DNA of 48,952 nt from NCBI RefSeq assembly GCF_012911935.1, contig NZ_JAAXLA010000051.1, forward strand, positions 1 through 48,952, in the 5' to 3' direction. The position numbers were made by a program, and so were the translations under genes. The stretch is from Pseudonocardia acidicola (GTDB taxonomy: Bacteria > Actinomycetota > Actinomycetes > Mycobacteriales > Pseudonocardiaceae). The notes under the pieces were generated by a model. That model was given only the letters and a program-made list of their open reading frames with translations. It made no database searches and had not been told where the DNA came from. Shown here in pieces: positions 40,904 through 48,952 of this stretch (position 1 is the stretch's first letter; the number at the start of each line of letters is the position of its first letter).

Positions 40904-42339
40904 CGGGACACCAGCTCCGTGCTCGAGTCGTCATGGGTGTTCAGCAGTGCGGTGGCGATCCGGTCGAGGCCGACGGCGCGGGAGGCCTTGACCAGCATCA
41001 CGTCGCCGGGGCGCAGCTCGGTGCGCAGCAGCTCCAGCGCGGCGTCCAGGCCGGTGACGTGCTCGGCGGTGGGCCCGTACTCGGGATGGTCCACGGCGAC
41101 GAGCCGGTCGACGCCCAGCTCCCGGGCGGTGGCGGCGACCTCGGCGTGCGCCGCGGCGGCCTGCTCCCCCAGCTCGGCCATCCGGCCGAGCACAGCCCAG
41201 GTCCGCCTGCGGCCCGGTGGACTCCCGGCAATCCCGACCAGGGCGTGCAGCGCGGCGCGCATCGACTCCGGGTTGGCGTTGTAGGCGTCGTTGACGATCG
41301 TGACGCCGTCGGCGCGCTCGGTGACCTCCATCCGCCACCGCGACACCGGGGTGGCGGCCGACAGCGCCGCGGCGACCTGCGACGGCGTGCCGCCCAGCTC
41401 GAGCCCGACCGCGGCCGCGGCCAGCGCGTTGCCGACGTGATGGGCACCGACCAGGCGCAGTGCGACGTCGGCGTCCCCGGCCGGGGTGGTCAGCCGGAAC
41501 CGGGGCCGGCCGGCGTCGAGGGTGACGTCCTCGGCGCGGATCGTGGCGCCGGCCGCCCGGCCGGCGGTGACGACGCGGGCCGCGGTGCGGGCGGCCATCG
41601 CCGCGACGGCGGGGTCGTCGGCGTTGAGCACCGCCAGCCCGTCGGCCGGCAGGGCCTCGACGAGCTCCCCCTTGGCCTGCGCGATCGCCTCCGGGGAGCC
41701 GAACTCGCCCAGGTGCGCGCGGCCGACGTTGAGCACCACCCCGATCCGCGGCGGGGCGGTGGCACACAGCGCGGCGATGTGCCCGGGACCGCGGGCGGAC
41801 AGCTCCAGCACGAGGTGCCGGGTGGTCGCGTCGGCCCGCAGTGCCGTCCACGGGTGGCCGAGCTCGTTGTTGAACGAGCCGGGCGGCGCGACGGTCGGTC
41901 CGAGCTCGCCGAGCACCGCGGCCAGCAGGTCCTTCGTCGAGGTCTTGCCCGAGCTGCCGGTCACCCCGACGACCGTCAGCGCGGGCAGGGAATCCACGAC
42001 GTGCCGGGCGAGCCGGCCCAGCGCGGCGAGCACGGCCGCGCCGGTGCCGTCGGCATCGGCCGCGGCCAGGTACGTCCCGGCCGCCTGCGCGGCGGGCGGC
42101 ACGATCACGGAGGGGGCGTCGACCTCACGGCCGGCCAGCACACCGGCCGCTCCGGCCGCCACCGCGGCGGCGGCGAAGTCGTGCCCGTCCACCCGCTCCC
42201 CCGGCAGCGCCAGGAACAACCCGCCCGGGCGCACCGCGCGGGAGTCGAACTCCACCGCGTCGACCCGCTCGTCGCCGGAAGCGCAGTGCAGCCGGCCCCC
42301 GGTCACGGCGGCGATCTCGGCCAGCCGCATCTCGATCAT
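40900..42339 (-). CDS. murF: UDP-MurNAc-tripeptide D-Ala-D-Ala ligase MurF
   Basis: Adds D-Ala-D-Ala, completing the cytoplasmic precursor. The 479-residue product has the N-terminal domain with DSRAVRPGGLFLALPGERVD near 33, the ATP site VVGVTGSSGKTSTKDLLAAV near 124, LELSARGPGHIA near 172, VLNADDPAVAAMAAR near 233, and NDAYNANPESMRAAL near 345, the MurF signature. ATG 42339, 32 bases after murE. Confidence 0.95.
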   Translation of the reverse strand: MIEMRLAEIAAVTGGRLHCASGDERVDAVEFDSRAVRPGGLFLALPGERVDGHDFAAAAVAAGAAGVLAGREVDAPSVIVPPAAQAAGTYLAAADADGTGAAVLAALGRLARHVVDSLPALTVVGVTGSSGKTSTKDLLAAVLGELGPTVAPPGSFNNELGHPWTALRADATTRHLVLELSARGPGHIAALCATAPPRIGVVLNVGRAHLGEFGSPEAIAQAKGELVEALPADGLAVLNADDPAVAAMAARTAARVVTAGRAAGATIRAEDVTLDAGRPRFRLTTPAGDADVALRLVGAHHVGNALAAAAVGLELGGTPSQVAAALSAATPVSRWRMEVTERADGVTIVNDAYNANPESMRAALHALVGIAGSPPGRRRTWAVLGRMAELGEQAAAAHAEVAATARELGVDRLVAVDHPEYGPTAEHVTGLDAALELLRTELRPGDVMLVKASRAVGLDRIATALLNTHDDSSTELVSR

Positions 42340-42371
42340 TCAGTTACTTCCGATCATGCTCGAGCCGATGC

Positions 42372-43937
42372 TCATGGGGCGTCCCCGCGGGCCGCGACGA
42401 TCGCGGCCACCAGCTCGTCGGCGTCGTTGAAAGGCTGCTTGACGCCCTGGATCTCCTGGCCGGTCTCGTGACCCTTGCCGGCCACGACGACCGCGTCCCC
42501 GGGCCGGGCCAGCGCCACCGCCGCCGCGATCGCGGCCCGCCGGTCGCCGATCTCCAGCAGGTCGCCGCGGCGCCGCTCGGCCTCCGCCCCGGCCCGCATC
42601 GCGGCCCGGATCTCGGCCGGATCCTCGGTCCGCGGGTTGTCGTCGGTGATCACCAGCAGCTCGGCGCGTGCGGCGGCCACCGCGCCCATCACCGGCCGCT
42701 TGCCGGTGTCGCGGTCACCGCCGCAGCCGAGCACGACGAGCAGCCGGCCCCCGACCTGGGCGCGCAGCGCGTCGAGCAGCGCGGCCACCGCCGCCGGCTT
42801 GTGCGCGTAGTCCACGACGGCCAGGTAGGGCTGGCCGGCCTCGACGCGCTGCATCCGGCCCGGGACGGCGAGCTCGGCGAACCGCTCGGCGGCGACCGCG
42901 GCCGGCACCCCGACCGCGTCCAGGCAGGCCAGCGCGACGAGCGCGTTGGCCACGTTGAACGCGCCCGGCAGCCGCAGCGCGACCGGGATCCTCGTGCCGT
43001 CCGGGGCCACCGCGGTGAAGCGCTGGCCGCCGTCGAGCTCGGCCACGACGTCTCGAGCCTGCCAGTCGGCCGGGCCGACCGTCGAGACGGTCACCGCGCG
43101 GGGGGTGCGGCCGGCCAGCGTCATGCCCCACTTGTCGTCGACGCAGATGACGTGGTGCCGGGCCCGGCCGTCGAACAGCCGGGCCTTGGCCTCGAAGTAG
43201 TCGTCCATGTCGACGTGGAAGTCGAGGTGGTCCTGGGACAGGTTCGTGAAGGCGCCGACCGCGAACCGGGTGCCGGCCACCCGGCCGAGCGCGAGCGCGT
43301 GGCTGGAGACCTCCATCGCCACGTCGGTCACCCCGGCCTCGACCATGACCGCGAACAGCGCCTGCAGGTCGGGAGCCTCGGGGGTGGTGAACGCGCTGGG
43401 CAGGCTCTGTCCCTCCGGGCCGCCCACCCGGGTGCGCACCGTGCCGAGCAGGCCCGCGGTGCGGCCGCCGGCGCTCAGCCCGGCCTCGAGCAGGTGCGCG
43501 ACGGTCGTCTTGCCACTGGTCCCGGTCACGCCGATGACGTCGAGCTGGGCTGTCGGATCGCCGTAGACGTGCGCCGCGGCGGCACCCAGCACGTCACGGG
43601 GACGCGGGTGCACCAGGACCGGGACGCCGCCCGCGACCGCGGCGAGGCGATCGGCGCCGTCCGGGTCGGTGAGCACCGCCGCCGCCCCGGCGGCCAGTGC
43701 AACGTGGGCGAAGTCGGCGCCGTGCGCGCGGGCACCGGCGACCGCGGCGAACAGATCACCGGGACGGACCTCGGCCGCCCGCAGCGTCACTCCGGTGATC
43801 GCGCGCGACGGGCCCGCAACGGCGGCGGGGGGACGCAGGTCGGCGCCGATGGCAGCGGCGAGCGCGGCGGGTTCCAGCGGCCGCACCCGGATCGGCCGCG
43901 GCGGCGCGGTGATGACGGGCGAGCTGGCGGGCGACAC
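42372..43937 (-). CDS. murE: UDP-MurNAc-dipeptide meso-diaminopimelate ligase MurE
   Basis: Adds the third stem residue. The 521-residue product has the ATP site VIGVTGTSGKTTVAHLLEAG near 125, MEVSSHALALGRV near 205, LSQDHLDFHVDMDDYFEAK near 230 and VVDYAHKPAAVAALLDALR near 375. The specificity motif reads DDNPRTEDP near 440; DNPR marks meso-DAP rather than lysine enzymes, in line with actinomycete wall chemistry. The GTG at 43937 is chosen, as domain similarity starts shortly after; the Shine-Dalgarno is weak, so the start is less certain. The frame is open to 44273 without family content. Confidence 0.93.
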   Translation of the reverse strand: MSPASSPVITAPPRPIRVRPLEPAALAAAIGADLRPPAAVAGPSRAITGVTLRAAEVRPGDLFAAVAGARAHGADFAHVALAAGAAAVLTDPDGADRLAAVAGGVPVLVHPRPRDVLGAAAAHVYGDPTAQLDVIGVTGTSGKTTVAHLLEAGLSAGGRTAGLLGTVRTRVGGPEGQSLPSAFTTPEAPDLQALFAVMVEAGVTDVAMEVSSHALALGRVAGTRFAVGAFTNLSQDHLDFHVDMDDYFEAKARLFDGRARHHVICVDDKWGMTLAGRTPRAVTVSTVGPADWQARDVVAELDGGQRFTAVAPDGTRIPVALRLPGAFNVANALVALACLDAVGVPAAVAAERFAELAVPGRMQRVEAGQPYLAVVDYAHKPAAVAALLDALRAQVGGRLLVVLGCGGDRDTGKRPVMGAVAAARAELLVITDDNPRTEDPAEIRAAMRAGAEAERRRGDLLEIGDRRAAIAAAVALARPGDAVVVAGKGHETGQEIQGVKQPFNDADELVAAIVAARGDAP

Positions 43938-44282
43938 GTCGGGGAAGGCTACCGGCGGCCCCGAGGCACCTTGCGTCGCACCGGCCGCGGCCCGGGCGGG
44001 ACCGGTCGGGTAGCACCACCCGCCGCAGGCGGCCCACCGGTGACCGCCGGCACCCGATGCGGTGAACCGGACGGTGGCGCCGCCTGGAGGCCGGTGACCG
44101 CCGGGGGGGCGCCGGTGACCGATGTCTGCGGGCACGGCTGCGGCGCACCGGGGCGCGCCGGCACCCGACCGGCGACCGGACGCCCTCCGGGCCCGGCCGG
44201 CGCGGGCGCGCCGCCGGTGGTCGAGGGAAAGGATCCCGATCACGGTCGGAGGCGCTTCACGTCGCCCACCCACAGCCTCAGG
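43938..44282. other. Gap between ftsI and murE with repeated 10-mer
   Basis: 345 bases without a supported gene, the longest break inside the dcw cluster. CCGGTGACCG occurs at 44037-44046, 44091-44100 and 44112-44121, and CCGGCGACCG at 44169-44178. On the minus strand this reads CGGTCACCGG. It may hold a promoter for murE and downstream genes, but no -35/-10 pair is convincing. Confidence 0.4.
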
Positions 44283-46139
44283 TCACTGCACGACGAGCGT
44301 CTGCAGCGGGGTCGGATCGGGGCTGACCGGCAGCCGGTCGCGCTGGGCCAGGTAGCTCGCGATGTCGTGGAACAGCGGCGCCGCGCTGGTTCCGCCCTTC
44401 GGCGCGTCGAGCATGATCCCGATGACGAACCGCGGGTCCTGGCGGGGCAGCATCCCGGCGAAGGTGATCCAGTAGGTCGAGCGGGCGTAGCAACCGCACT
44501 TCGGGTCGACCTGCTGCGCGGTGCCGGTCTTGCCCGCCACCTGGTAGCCGGGCACCTGTGCGGCGACACCGGTGCCGCGCTGCTCACCGTGGCCGTTCTG
44601 GGTCACCGCCATGAGCATCGTGCGCAGTTCCTGCGCGATCTGCGGCGACATCACCCGCACCGGCTGCGGTGCGGGTTCCGGCGTCTTCACCCCGTCCGGG
44701 CCGATCGTGTCGGCGATGATCCGCGGCGGGATCCGCAGCCCGTCGTTGGCCACCGCCTGGTACATCCCGGCCATCTGCAGCACCGTCATCGACAGGCCCT
44801 GGCCGATCGGCAGGTTGCCGAACGTCGAGCCCGACCACGACGACCGCGGCGGTACCTGCCCGGAGCTCTCCCCCGGCAGCCCGACCCCGGTCTTCTGGCC
44901 CAGCCCGAATTTGGTCAGCATCTCGGCGAACCGTTCCGGGCCGACCCTCTCCGCGGTCATGATCGTGCCGACGTTGGACGACTTCGCCAGCACGCCGGTC
45001 AGCGTGTACTGCTCGACACCGTGCTTCCACGCGTCGTTGATGGTCCGGTCGGCGACCTTGATGCTGCCCGGCACCTCGAGGACGGTGTCCGGCGCGGCCA
45101 CCCCGGCCTCCAGCGCGGCCGTCATCGTGACGATCTTGTTGACCGAACCGGGCTCGAACGGGGTGGTCACCGCCGCGTTGCCCAGCGACTTCGGATCCGC
45201 CCCCGCGAGGTTGCGCGGGTCGAAGGTGGCGTTGTTGGCGAGTGCGAGCACCTGGCCGGTCTTGACGTCGAGGACCACGGCCGAGCCGTCCTTGGCCCCG
45301 GTCTTGGTGACGTAGTCGCCGAGCTGGCGCTGCACCGTGTACTGCAGGTCGGAGTCGATCGTGAGCTGCACGTCGGAGCCGGGAACGGCCGGGCGCTCGG
45401 CGCGGGTGCTGCCCGGGATGATCGTCGAGCTGCCCTCCGCGGTGTCCACGATCTGGTAGCCGTCGGTGCCCGCGAGGACGTTGTCCATCGAGCTCTCCAG
45501 CCCGATCAGGCCGCTCAGCTTCTGGTCGTCGCTGTTCCAGGACGCAGCGCCGATCACGTTGGCGGCCAGCGTTCCGCCCGGGTACTGCCGGGACTCGCGC
45601 TTCTCCTCGGCGATCTCCGGGAACTTCTGCCGCAGCGCCCGGGCGACGTCCGGGTCGGCCAGCGGCGCCAGCACGACGTAACCGCGATCGCTGTTCAGCA
45701 ACCCGAGCAGTGCGTTCGCGTCGCCGCCGGTCTGCTGGGCGACCGCGGCGGCCATCTCGGCCTTGTAGGCCGCCGCCCCGGCGCCCTTGGCCGAGTTGAT
45801 CAGGCGCGGGTTGGTGACCAGCGCGCTGGCCTCGGTACTGAAGGCCAGGGGGGTACCGGACCGGTCCAGGATCGAGCCGCGCTCGGCCGCGATGGTGATC
45901 TTCGTGGTGCGCTGCTTCGCCGAGCTCGCGGTCAACTCCGCGGCCTGCACGGTCTGCACCGCGACCAGCTTGAGCCCGGACAGCGCCAGCGCGACCACCA
46001 ACAGGATGCGGCCGACCTTCATGCGGCGCGCGTAGTCACCGCTGCGCGCGGCGGGGCGCCGTGGCGGTACCGGCCGTCGGGCGGACGGTGAGGTGCGGGC
46101 CGCACCGGCCGGCCGGGACCGGGGCGGAGCCACCGGCAT
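44283..46139 (-). CDS. ftsI: Septal transpeptidase FtsI (PBP3-type, PbpB)
   Basis: Class B penicillin-binding protein cross-linking septal peptidoglycan. 618 residues: a Pro/Arg-rich cytoplasmic start, one membrane helix (VGRILLVVALALSGLKLVAV, about 41-60), a PBP dimer domain with RGSILDRSGTPLAFS near 87, and a transpeptidase domain. Active-site motifs are complete: SxxK in PFEPGSVNKIVTM near 330 (nucleophile Ser), SxN in LAKSSNVGTIM near 387, and KTG in VAGKTGTAQQVD near 535. The ATG shares one base with the ftsL stop (TGATG). Confidence 0.95.
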   Translation of the reverse strand: MPVAPPRSRPAGAARTSPSARRPVPPRRPAARSGDYARRMKVGRILLVVALALSGLKLVAVQTVQAAELTASSAKQRTTKITIAAERGSILDRSGTPLAFSTEASALVTNPRLINSAKGAGAAAYKAEMAAAVAQQTGGDANALLGLLNSDRGYVVLAPLADPDVARALRQKFPEIAEEKRESRQYPGGTLAANVIGAASWNSDDQKLSGLIGLESSMDNVLAGTDGYQIVDTAEGSSTIIPGSTRAERPAVPGSDVQLTIDSDLQYTVQRQLGDYVTKTGAKDGSAVVLDVKTGQVLALANNATFDPRNLAGADPKSLGNAAVTTPFEPGSVNKIVTMTAALEAGVAAPDTVLEVPGSIKVADRTINDAWKHGVEQYTLTGVLAKSSNVGTIMTAERVGPERFAEMLTKFGLGQKTGVGLPGESSGQVPPRSSWSGSTFGNLPIGQGLSMTVLQMAGMYQAVANDGLRIPPRIIADTIGPDGVKTPEPAPQPVRVMSPQIAQELRTMLMAVTQNGHGEQRGTGVAAQVPGYQVAGKTGTAQQVDPKCGCYARSTYWITFAGMLPRQDPRFVIGIMLDAPKGGTSAAPLFHDIASYLAQRDRLPVSPDPTPLQTLVVQ

Positions 46140-46903
46140 CAGCCCGCTCCGCCCGGGGCCGGCTGGCCGGCCTGGCCGGCGGGTTGACCGGCGGCGGCCG
46201 GAGCGTTCGGTGCGGCCGCACCGGGCTGTGCGGCCGGAGCGGCCGCCGGGTCCGGCTGGGCCTGGGTGGCGGCCTCGGCCGACACCGCGGGGGCCGCCGC
46301 GACATCGGGCGGCGGGGCGACCGGCGGGGCCCCCGGGGCCGCCGCGACCGGGTCACCCACGACCTGCACCGCGCCGTCCGGGCCCACCACCAGCCGGGCC
46401 GGGTCCTGCACCGGGACCAGGCCCAGGGCGGCGGCCCGCTGCGCCAGCGCGGGCGCGGCCTCCATCGAGGTGACCTCGCGGCGCAGCCGCTCGCTCTGCT
46501 CGGTGAGCGTCCGGGCCTGGTCGCGTGCGTCCTGCAGCCGGTAGGAGTCCTGCGCGGCCGCGGTCGACAGCCACAGGGTGGCGACCAGCCCCGCCCCGAG
46601 CAGCACCATCACCAGCAGGATGAACTGGGCCCGGCCCGCAGGTGCCGCGGTCCGCCCCGGGCGCGCACCGACGAGCCGGCGGACCCGGTCGTCGCGGCGC
46701 GCGTAGGCGCGCTGCGCCGCCCCGGCCCGCGACTGCCCGCGCTGGGCGGGGATCGTCGGCAGGCCGGTGCCGCGCTGCGGCGGGACGGTGGCCGTGCGCC
46801 CCCCCAGGGTGGCCTTCTTCGCGGTCGGCTTCTTCGCGGTGACCCGGCCGCCGCTGCGGGTCGCGGTGCCGCCCCGCGGACGCTCGGTGACCGGCGCGCT
46901 CAT
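46139..46903 (-). CDS. ftsL: FtsL-like divisome protein
   Basis: A 254-residue bitopic protein between rsmH and ftsI, the position of ftsL. A basic cytoplasmic part (1-85, TAKKPTAKKATLGGRTATVP) precedes one helix (FILLVMVLLGAGLVATLWLS, about 94-113). A leucine-zipper-like coiled coil follows (YRLQDARDQARTLTEQSERL, RREVTSMEA), then PALAQRAAALGLVP. The last 75 residues are a Pro/Ala tail. FtsL is short and poorly conserved, so the call rests on layout and place. ATG 46903 has no strong ribosome-binding site. Confidence 0.85.
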   Translation of the reverse strand: MSAPVTERPRGGTATRSGGRVTAKKPTAKKATLGGRTATVPPQRGTGLPTIPAQRGQSRAGAAQRAYARRDDRVRRLVGARPGRTAAPAGRAQFILLVMVLLGAGLVATLWLSTAAAQDSYRLQDARDQARTLTEQSERLRREVTSMEAAPALAQRAAALGLVPVQDPARLVVGPDGAVQVVGDPVAAAPGAPPVAPPPDVAAAPAVSAEAATQAQPDPAAAPAAQPGAAAPNAPAAAGQPAGQAGQPAPGGAG

Positions 46904-46958
46904 CGTGACAGCCCGGGCGCGCAGCGGTGACCACCGGAACGAGAGTGGGGTCGGGTAC

Positions 46959-47951
46959 TCACGCTGCAACCTCCCGGATGCGTTCGGCCGCGCGGAGCCG
47001 CACGGAGGCGGCCCGCGGGTTCTCGGTGATCTCGTCCTCGCTCGCGACCTCGGCACCGCGGGTGAGCAATCGCAGCTCCGGGCCGTGTCCGGGTAGTTCG
47101 ACCGGCAGGCCGGGCGGTGTGCGCGAGCTGGCCCGGGCGGCCAGCTCCCGTTTGACCATCCGGTCCTCCAGCGAGTGGTAGGCCAGCACCACGAGCCGGC
47201 CGCCGACGGCGAGCGCGTCGAGCGCAGCCGGCAGCGCCGTCCGCAACGCGTCCAGCTCGCCGTTGACCTCGATGCGCAACGCCTGGAAGGTCCGCTTGGC
47301 GGGGTGCCCGCCGGTGCGCCGGGACGCCGCCGGCACCACGTCGTAGAGCAGTTCGACGAGCTCGGCGCTGCGCTGCAGCGGCCGCTGGGCCCGCCGGCGC
47401 GCGATCGCCGAGGCGATCCGGCCGGCGAAGCGCTCCTCGCCGTACTCGCGCAGGATCCGGGACAGCTCGGGCACCGGGTAGGTATTGAGCACGTCGGCGG
47501 CGGTCGGACCGGTCGAGGGGTCCATCCGCATGTCGAGGTCGGCGTCGCGGGAGTAGGAGAAGCCCCGCTGGTCGGCGTCGAGCTGCAGCGAGGACACCCC
47601 GAGGTCGAACAGCACGCCGTCGACCCGTGGCAGACCGAGGTCGTCGAGCACGTCGGCGATCTGGTCGTACACGGCGTGCACGAGGTGAGTGCGGTCCGCG
47701 TGGGCCACGAGCCGGCGCTCCGCCAGCTCGAGGGCCTGCGGATCACGGTCCAGGCCGACGAGTGTCAGCTCCGGATACGCGGCCAGCAGTGCGGCGGAAT
47801 GCCCGCCGAGGCCGAGGGTGGCGTCCACCAGCACGGCCGGACCGCGTGACAGGGCGGGGTCGAGCAGTTCGATGACCCGGGGCAGCAACACCGGAACGTG
47901 CCTGGCCCCAGCCGGCCCGTCGTCGGTCCTGAACTCAGGGTGCTGCCCCAC
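46959..47951 (-). CDS. rsmH: 16S rRNA m4C1402 methyltransferase RsmH (MraW)
   Basis: SAM-dependent N4-methyltransferase acting on C1402 of 16S rRNA. The 330-residue product has RHVPVLLPRVIELLDP near 17, motif I LVDATLGLGGHSAALL near 40, LDRDPQALELAERRL near 63, GVLFDLGVSSLQLDADQRGF near 110, HPAKRTFQALRIEVNGEL near 230 and LAYHSLEDRMVKR near 268. The GTG at 47951 is chosen because GGAGG lies 6 bases upstream; an earlier GTG at 48008 adds a tail without family content. Confidence 0.94.
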   Translation of the reverse strand: MGQHPEFRTDDGPAGARHVPVLLPRVIELLDPALSRGPAVLVDATLGLGGHSAALLAAYPELTLVGLDRDPQALELAERRLVAHADRTHLVHAVYDQIADVLDDLGLPRVDGVLFDLGVSSLQLDADQRGFSYSRDADLDMRMDPSTGPTAADVLNTYPVPELSRILREYGEERFAGRIASAIARRRAQRPLQRSAELVELLYDVVPAASRRTGGHPAKRTFQALRIEVNGELDALRTALPAALDALAVGGRLVVLAYHSLEDRMVKRELAARASSRTPPGLPVELPGHGPELRLLTRGAEVASEDEITENPRAASVRLRAAERIREVAA

Positions 47952-48226
47952 CGCCCACCTCCCTGCCACGCTCGTCGCCCCCCGTTCGAGCCGCAGCGGC
48001 CGGTCCACCGGTTACCGAGAACCGGCGTCCCCAGCCGCTGCGTGTCAGCTCGTGCTCCCAGCCGAGCTGTGCGGCGACGTCCCCACCCGGATGCCGTGCC
48101 CCTCCTCGTACCGACGGACCTGGCACCGGGGAAGGTGCGCCAGGGCCGTCGGCGCGAGGAGGTGGAGTCACGGCACCCGGGTGAGGGCGCCGCCGGGTGT
48201 TGCCCGCCCGCCGCCTCCGGCGGGCC
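47952..48226 (-). other. Gap between mraZ and rsmH with hairpins
   Basis: 275 bases with no supported gene. Two bases after the mraZ stop lies a terminator-like hairpin (listed separately). CCGGTT-ACCGAG-AACCGG (48008-48025) is a second, 6-bp-stem inverted repeat closer to rsmH. The gap is long for this otherwise overlapping cluster, so a separate rsmH promoter or an attenuation step is possible. Confidence 0.4.
48206..48225 (-). terminator. 8-bp GC stem hairpin directly after mraZ
   Basis: GCCCGCCG-CCTC-CGGCGGGC (plus-strand reading) is a perfect 8-bp stem with a 4-base loop, starting 1 base after the mraZ stop on the minus strand. No U-tract follows. It could end or attenuate the mraZ transcript before rsmH. 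Confidence 0.5.
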
Positions 48227-48658
48227 TCAGATCAGTCCGGGTAGGACCTCCTCCTGCGCCTTCGCGTACTCGTCCTCGTGTTCCTCCTGGTACCGCGCCC
48301 ACGCCTCGGCATCCCAGATCTCGGCGCGGGTGAAGGCGCCGATGACGACGCACTCCTTGGTGAGCCCGGCGTAACGGCGCAGTTCCGGGGTGATCGCGAT
48401 CCGGCCCTGCGCGTCGGGGTTCTGCTCGTCGGTACCGGAGAAGAGATTGCGCTGGAAGACCCGCGCCGACTCGTTCGTCAGCGGCGCCGCGGCGATCTTG
48501 CGGGCCATCTCGGTGAAGGCCTCACGGGTGAACACGTACAGGCAGTGGTCCTGCCCTTTCGTGATCATCAGCCCGCCTCGCAGCTCGTCGCGGAATTTCG
48601 CGGGCAGTGTCAACCGCCCCTTGTCGTCCAGTTTCGGGGTGTAGGTGCCGAGGAACAC
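48227..48658 (-). CDS. mraZ: MraZ transcriptional regulator
   Basis: A 143-residue regulator of the dcw cluster with two AbrB-like halves. Each half carries the DxxxR DNA-binding motif: DDKGRLTLPAKFRDEL near residue 12 and DAQGRIAITPELRRY near 86. In other bacteria MraZ forms ring oligomers that bind TGGGN repeats in its own promoter. The GTG at 48658 (VFLGTYTPKLDDKGRL) has AGGAGG 5 bases upstream; the frame is open to 48730 but that part is promoter DNA. It is the first gene of the cluster. Confidence 0.95.
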   Translation of the reverse strand: MFLGTYTPKLDDKGRLTLPAKFRDELRGGLMITKGQDHCLYVFTREAFTEMARKIAAAPLTNESARVFQRNLFSGTDEQNPDAQGRIAITPELRRYAGLTKECVVIGAFTRAEIWDAEAWARYQEEHEDEYAKAQEEVLPGLI

Positions 48659-48689
48659 TGGTCCCTCCTGACCTGCAGCCCCGTCTTGC

Positions 48690-48730
48690 CCCAGTGATCT
48701 CCACACTACCCCACTTCGTCCCACCGTCAA
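48690..48730 (-). promoter_or_regulatory. mraZ promoter with four MraZ-type boxes
   Basis: On the minus strand TTGACG (48730-48725) and TAGTGT (48708-48703) form a -35/-10 pair with a 16-base spacer. Over it lie four boxes, TGGG, TGGG, TGGA and TGGG, whose plus-strand copies start at 48720, 48710, 48700 and 48690: exactly 10 bp apart. Spacing and sequence agree with the TGGGN repeats known to bind MraZ, and their overlap with spacer and -10 fits repression. Confidence 0.82.
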
Positions 48731-48952
48731 CTCGACGCGGTGCTAAGTGCAGCACCAACGCGCAGCAAAAGCGCAGGTCAGACACTGTGGGGCGATGTGG
48801 GGGGCGCGGGAGCGCCACCCGTCAGCGCGACACCGGCGGCGCGTCGCACCGGCGTGTCGGGTGCCGGACGGCGCTGCTTTTCCCCAGCTCGGCGATCACC
48901 GTGGGGCGCGGTGGGGGCCGACGGGCAGCCGGCCGGAGCCGCGGGTGCTGTC
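48731..48952. other. Region upstream of mraZ to the window edge
   Basis: About 220 bases with no gene I can support. A minus-strand frame enters from the edge and stops within the region, so the 3' end of an upstream gene may be included, but it is too short and compositionally bland to name. Confidence 0.25.

Noticed and set aside
42372..44273. murE read from the far upstream start at 44273
   Set aside because: The extra 112 residues are low-complexity Arg/Pro/Gly and lie over the repeat-bearing gap; MurE similarity begins after 43937.
42468..46091. Long plus-strand open frame opposite murE and ftsI
   Set aside because: Shadow of two well-supported genes; it also runs through the non-coding murE-ftsI gap and shows no domains.
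48731..48952. Possible 3' end of a gene upstream of mraZ at the window edge
   Set aside because: Open minus-strand frames exist but are too short and featureless to assign.

Overview
This is a very GC-rich window with GTG starts, 4-base start/stop overlaps, a meso-DAP type MurE, a DnaE1 with an intact PHP domain, a Wag31-type DivIVA and a FtsZ ending in PPFMRR. Together these point to a high-GC actinomycete, most likely a Pseudonocardia-like member of the Pseudonocardiaceae. The genus is an inference from gene content and style. I saw no tRNA, rRNA, insertion sequence, prophage or CRISPR array.

Left part (1-8.2 kb): biotin genes on the minus strand, in transcription order bioA, a SulP-STAS-carbonic anhydrase fusion, bioF, bioD and bioB (cut by the window edge). 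bioA is divergent from a PaaX-family regulator, with a palindrome between two facing TAGGCT -10 elements. BioA, BioF, BioD and BioB are the last four steps of biotin synthesis; the bicarbonate transporter/anhydrase sits inside the group and could feed biotin-dependent carboxylases. A small GYD-type protein follows.

Middle part (8.2-23.3 kb): conserved housekeeping genes (dnaE1, an RluD-type pseudouridine synthase, lspA) separated by accessory genes. These are a DMT-type membrane protein followed by a broken glycosyltransferase, a secreted protein divergent from an alpha/beta hydrolase carrying a 24-bp tandem repeat, a CPA1 antiporter, an acyltransferase-3 protein, a CPBP protease-like protein, a methyltransferase, and a beta-helix lipoprotein with less GC-rich DNA. 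Two arrays of a 22-bp repeat with core GCGAGTCG lie at two convergent gene junctions.

Right part (23.4-48.7 kb): ileS with a T-box leader, then the division and cell wall (dcw) cluster, all on the minus strand. Transcription order is mraZ, rsmH, ftsL, ftsI, murE, murF, mraY, murD, ftsW, murG, murC, ftsQ, ftsZ, pgeF, yggS, sepF, yggT, divIVA, a two-helix membrane protein with a Cys/His C-terminus, and ileS. The genes build the peptidoglycan precursor (MurC-F, MraY, MurG), polymerise and cross-link it at the septum (FtsW, FtsI), assemble the divisome (FtsZ, SepF, FtsQ, FtsL) and direct polar growth (DivIVA). Four TGGG-type boxes at exact 10-bp spacing overlap the mraZ promoter, as expected for MraZ autoregulation. 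A 15-bp-stem hairpin lies between yggS and pgeF.
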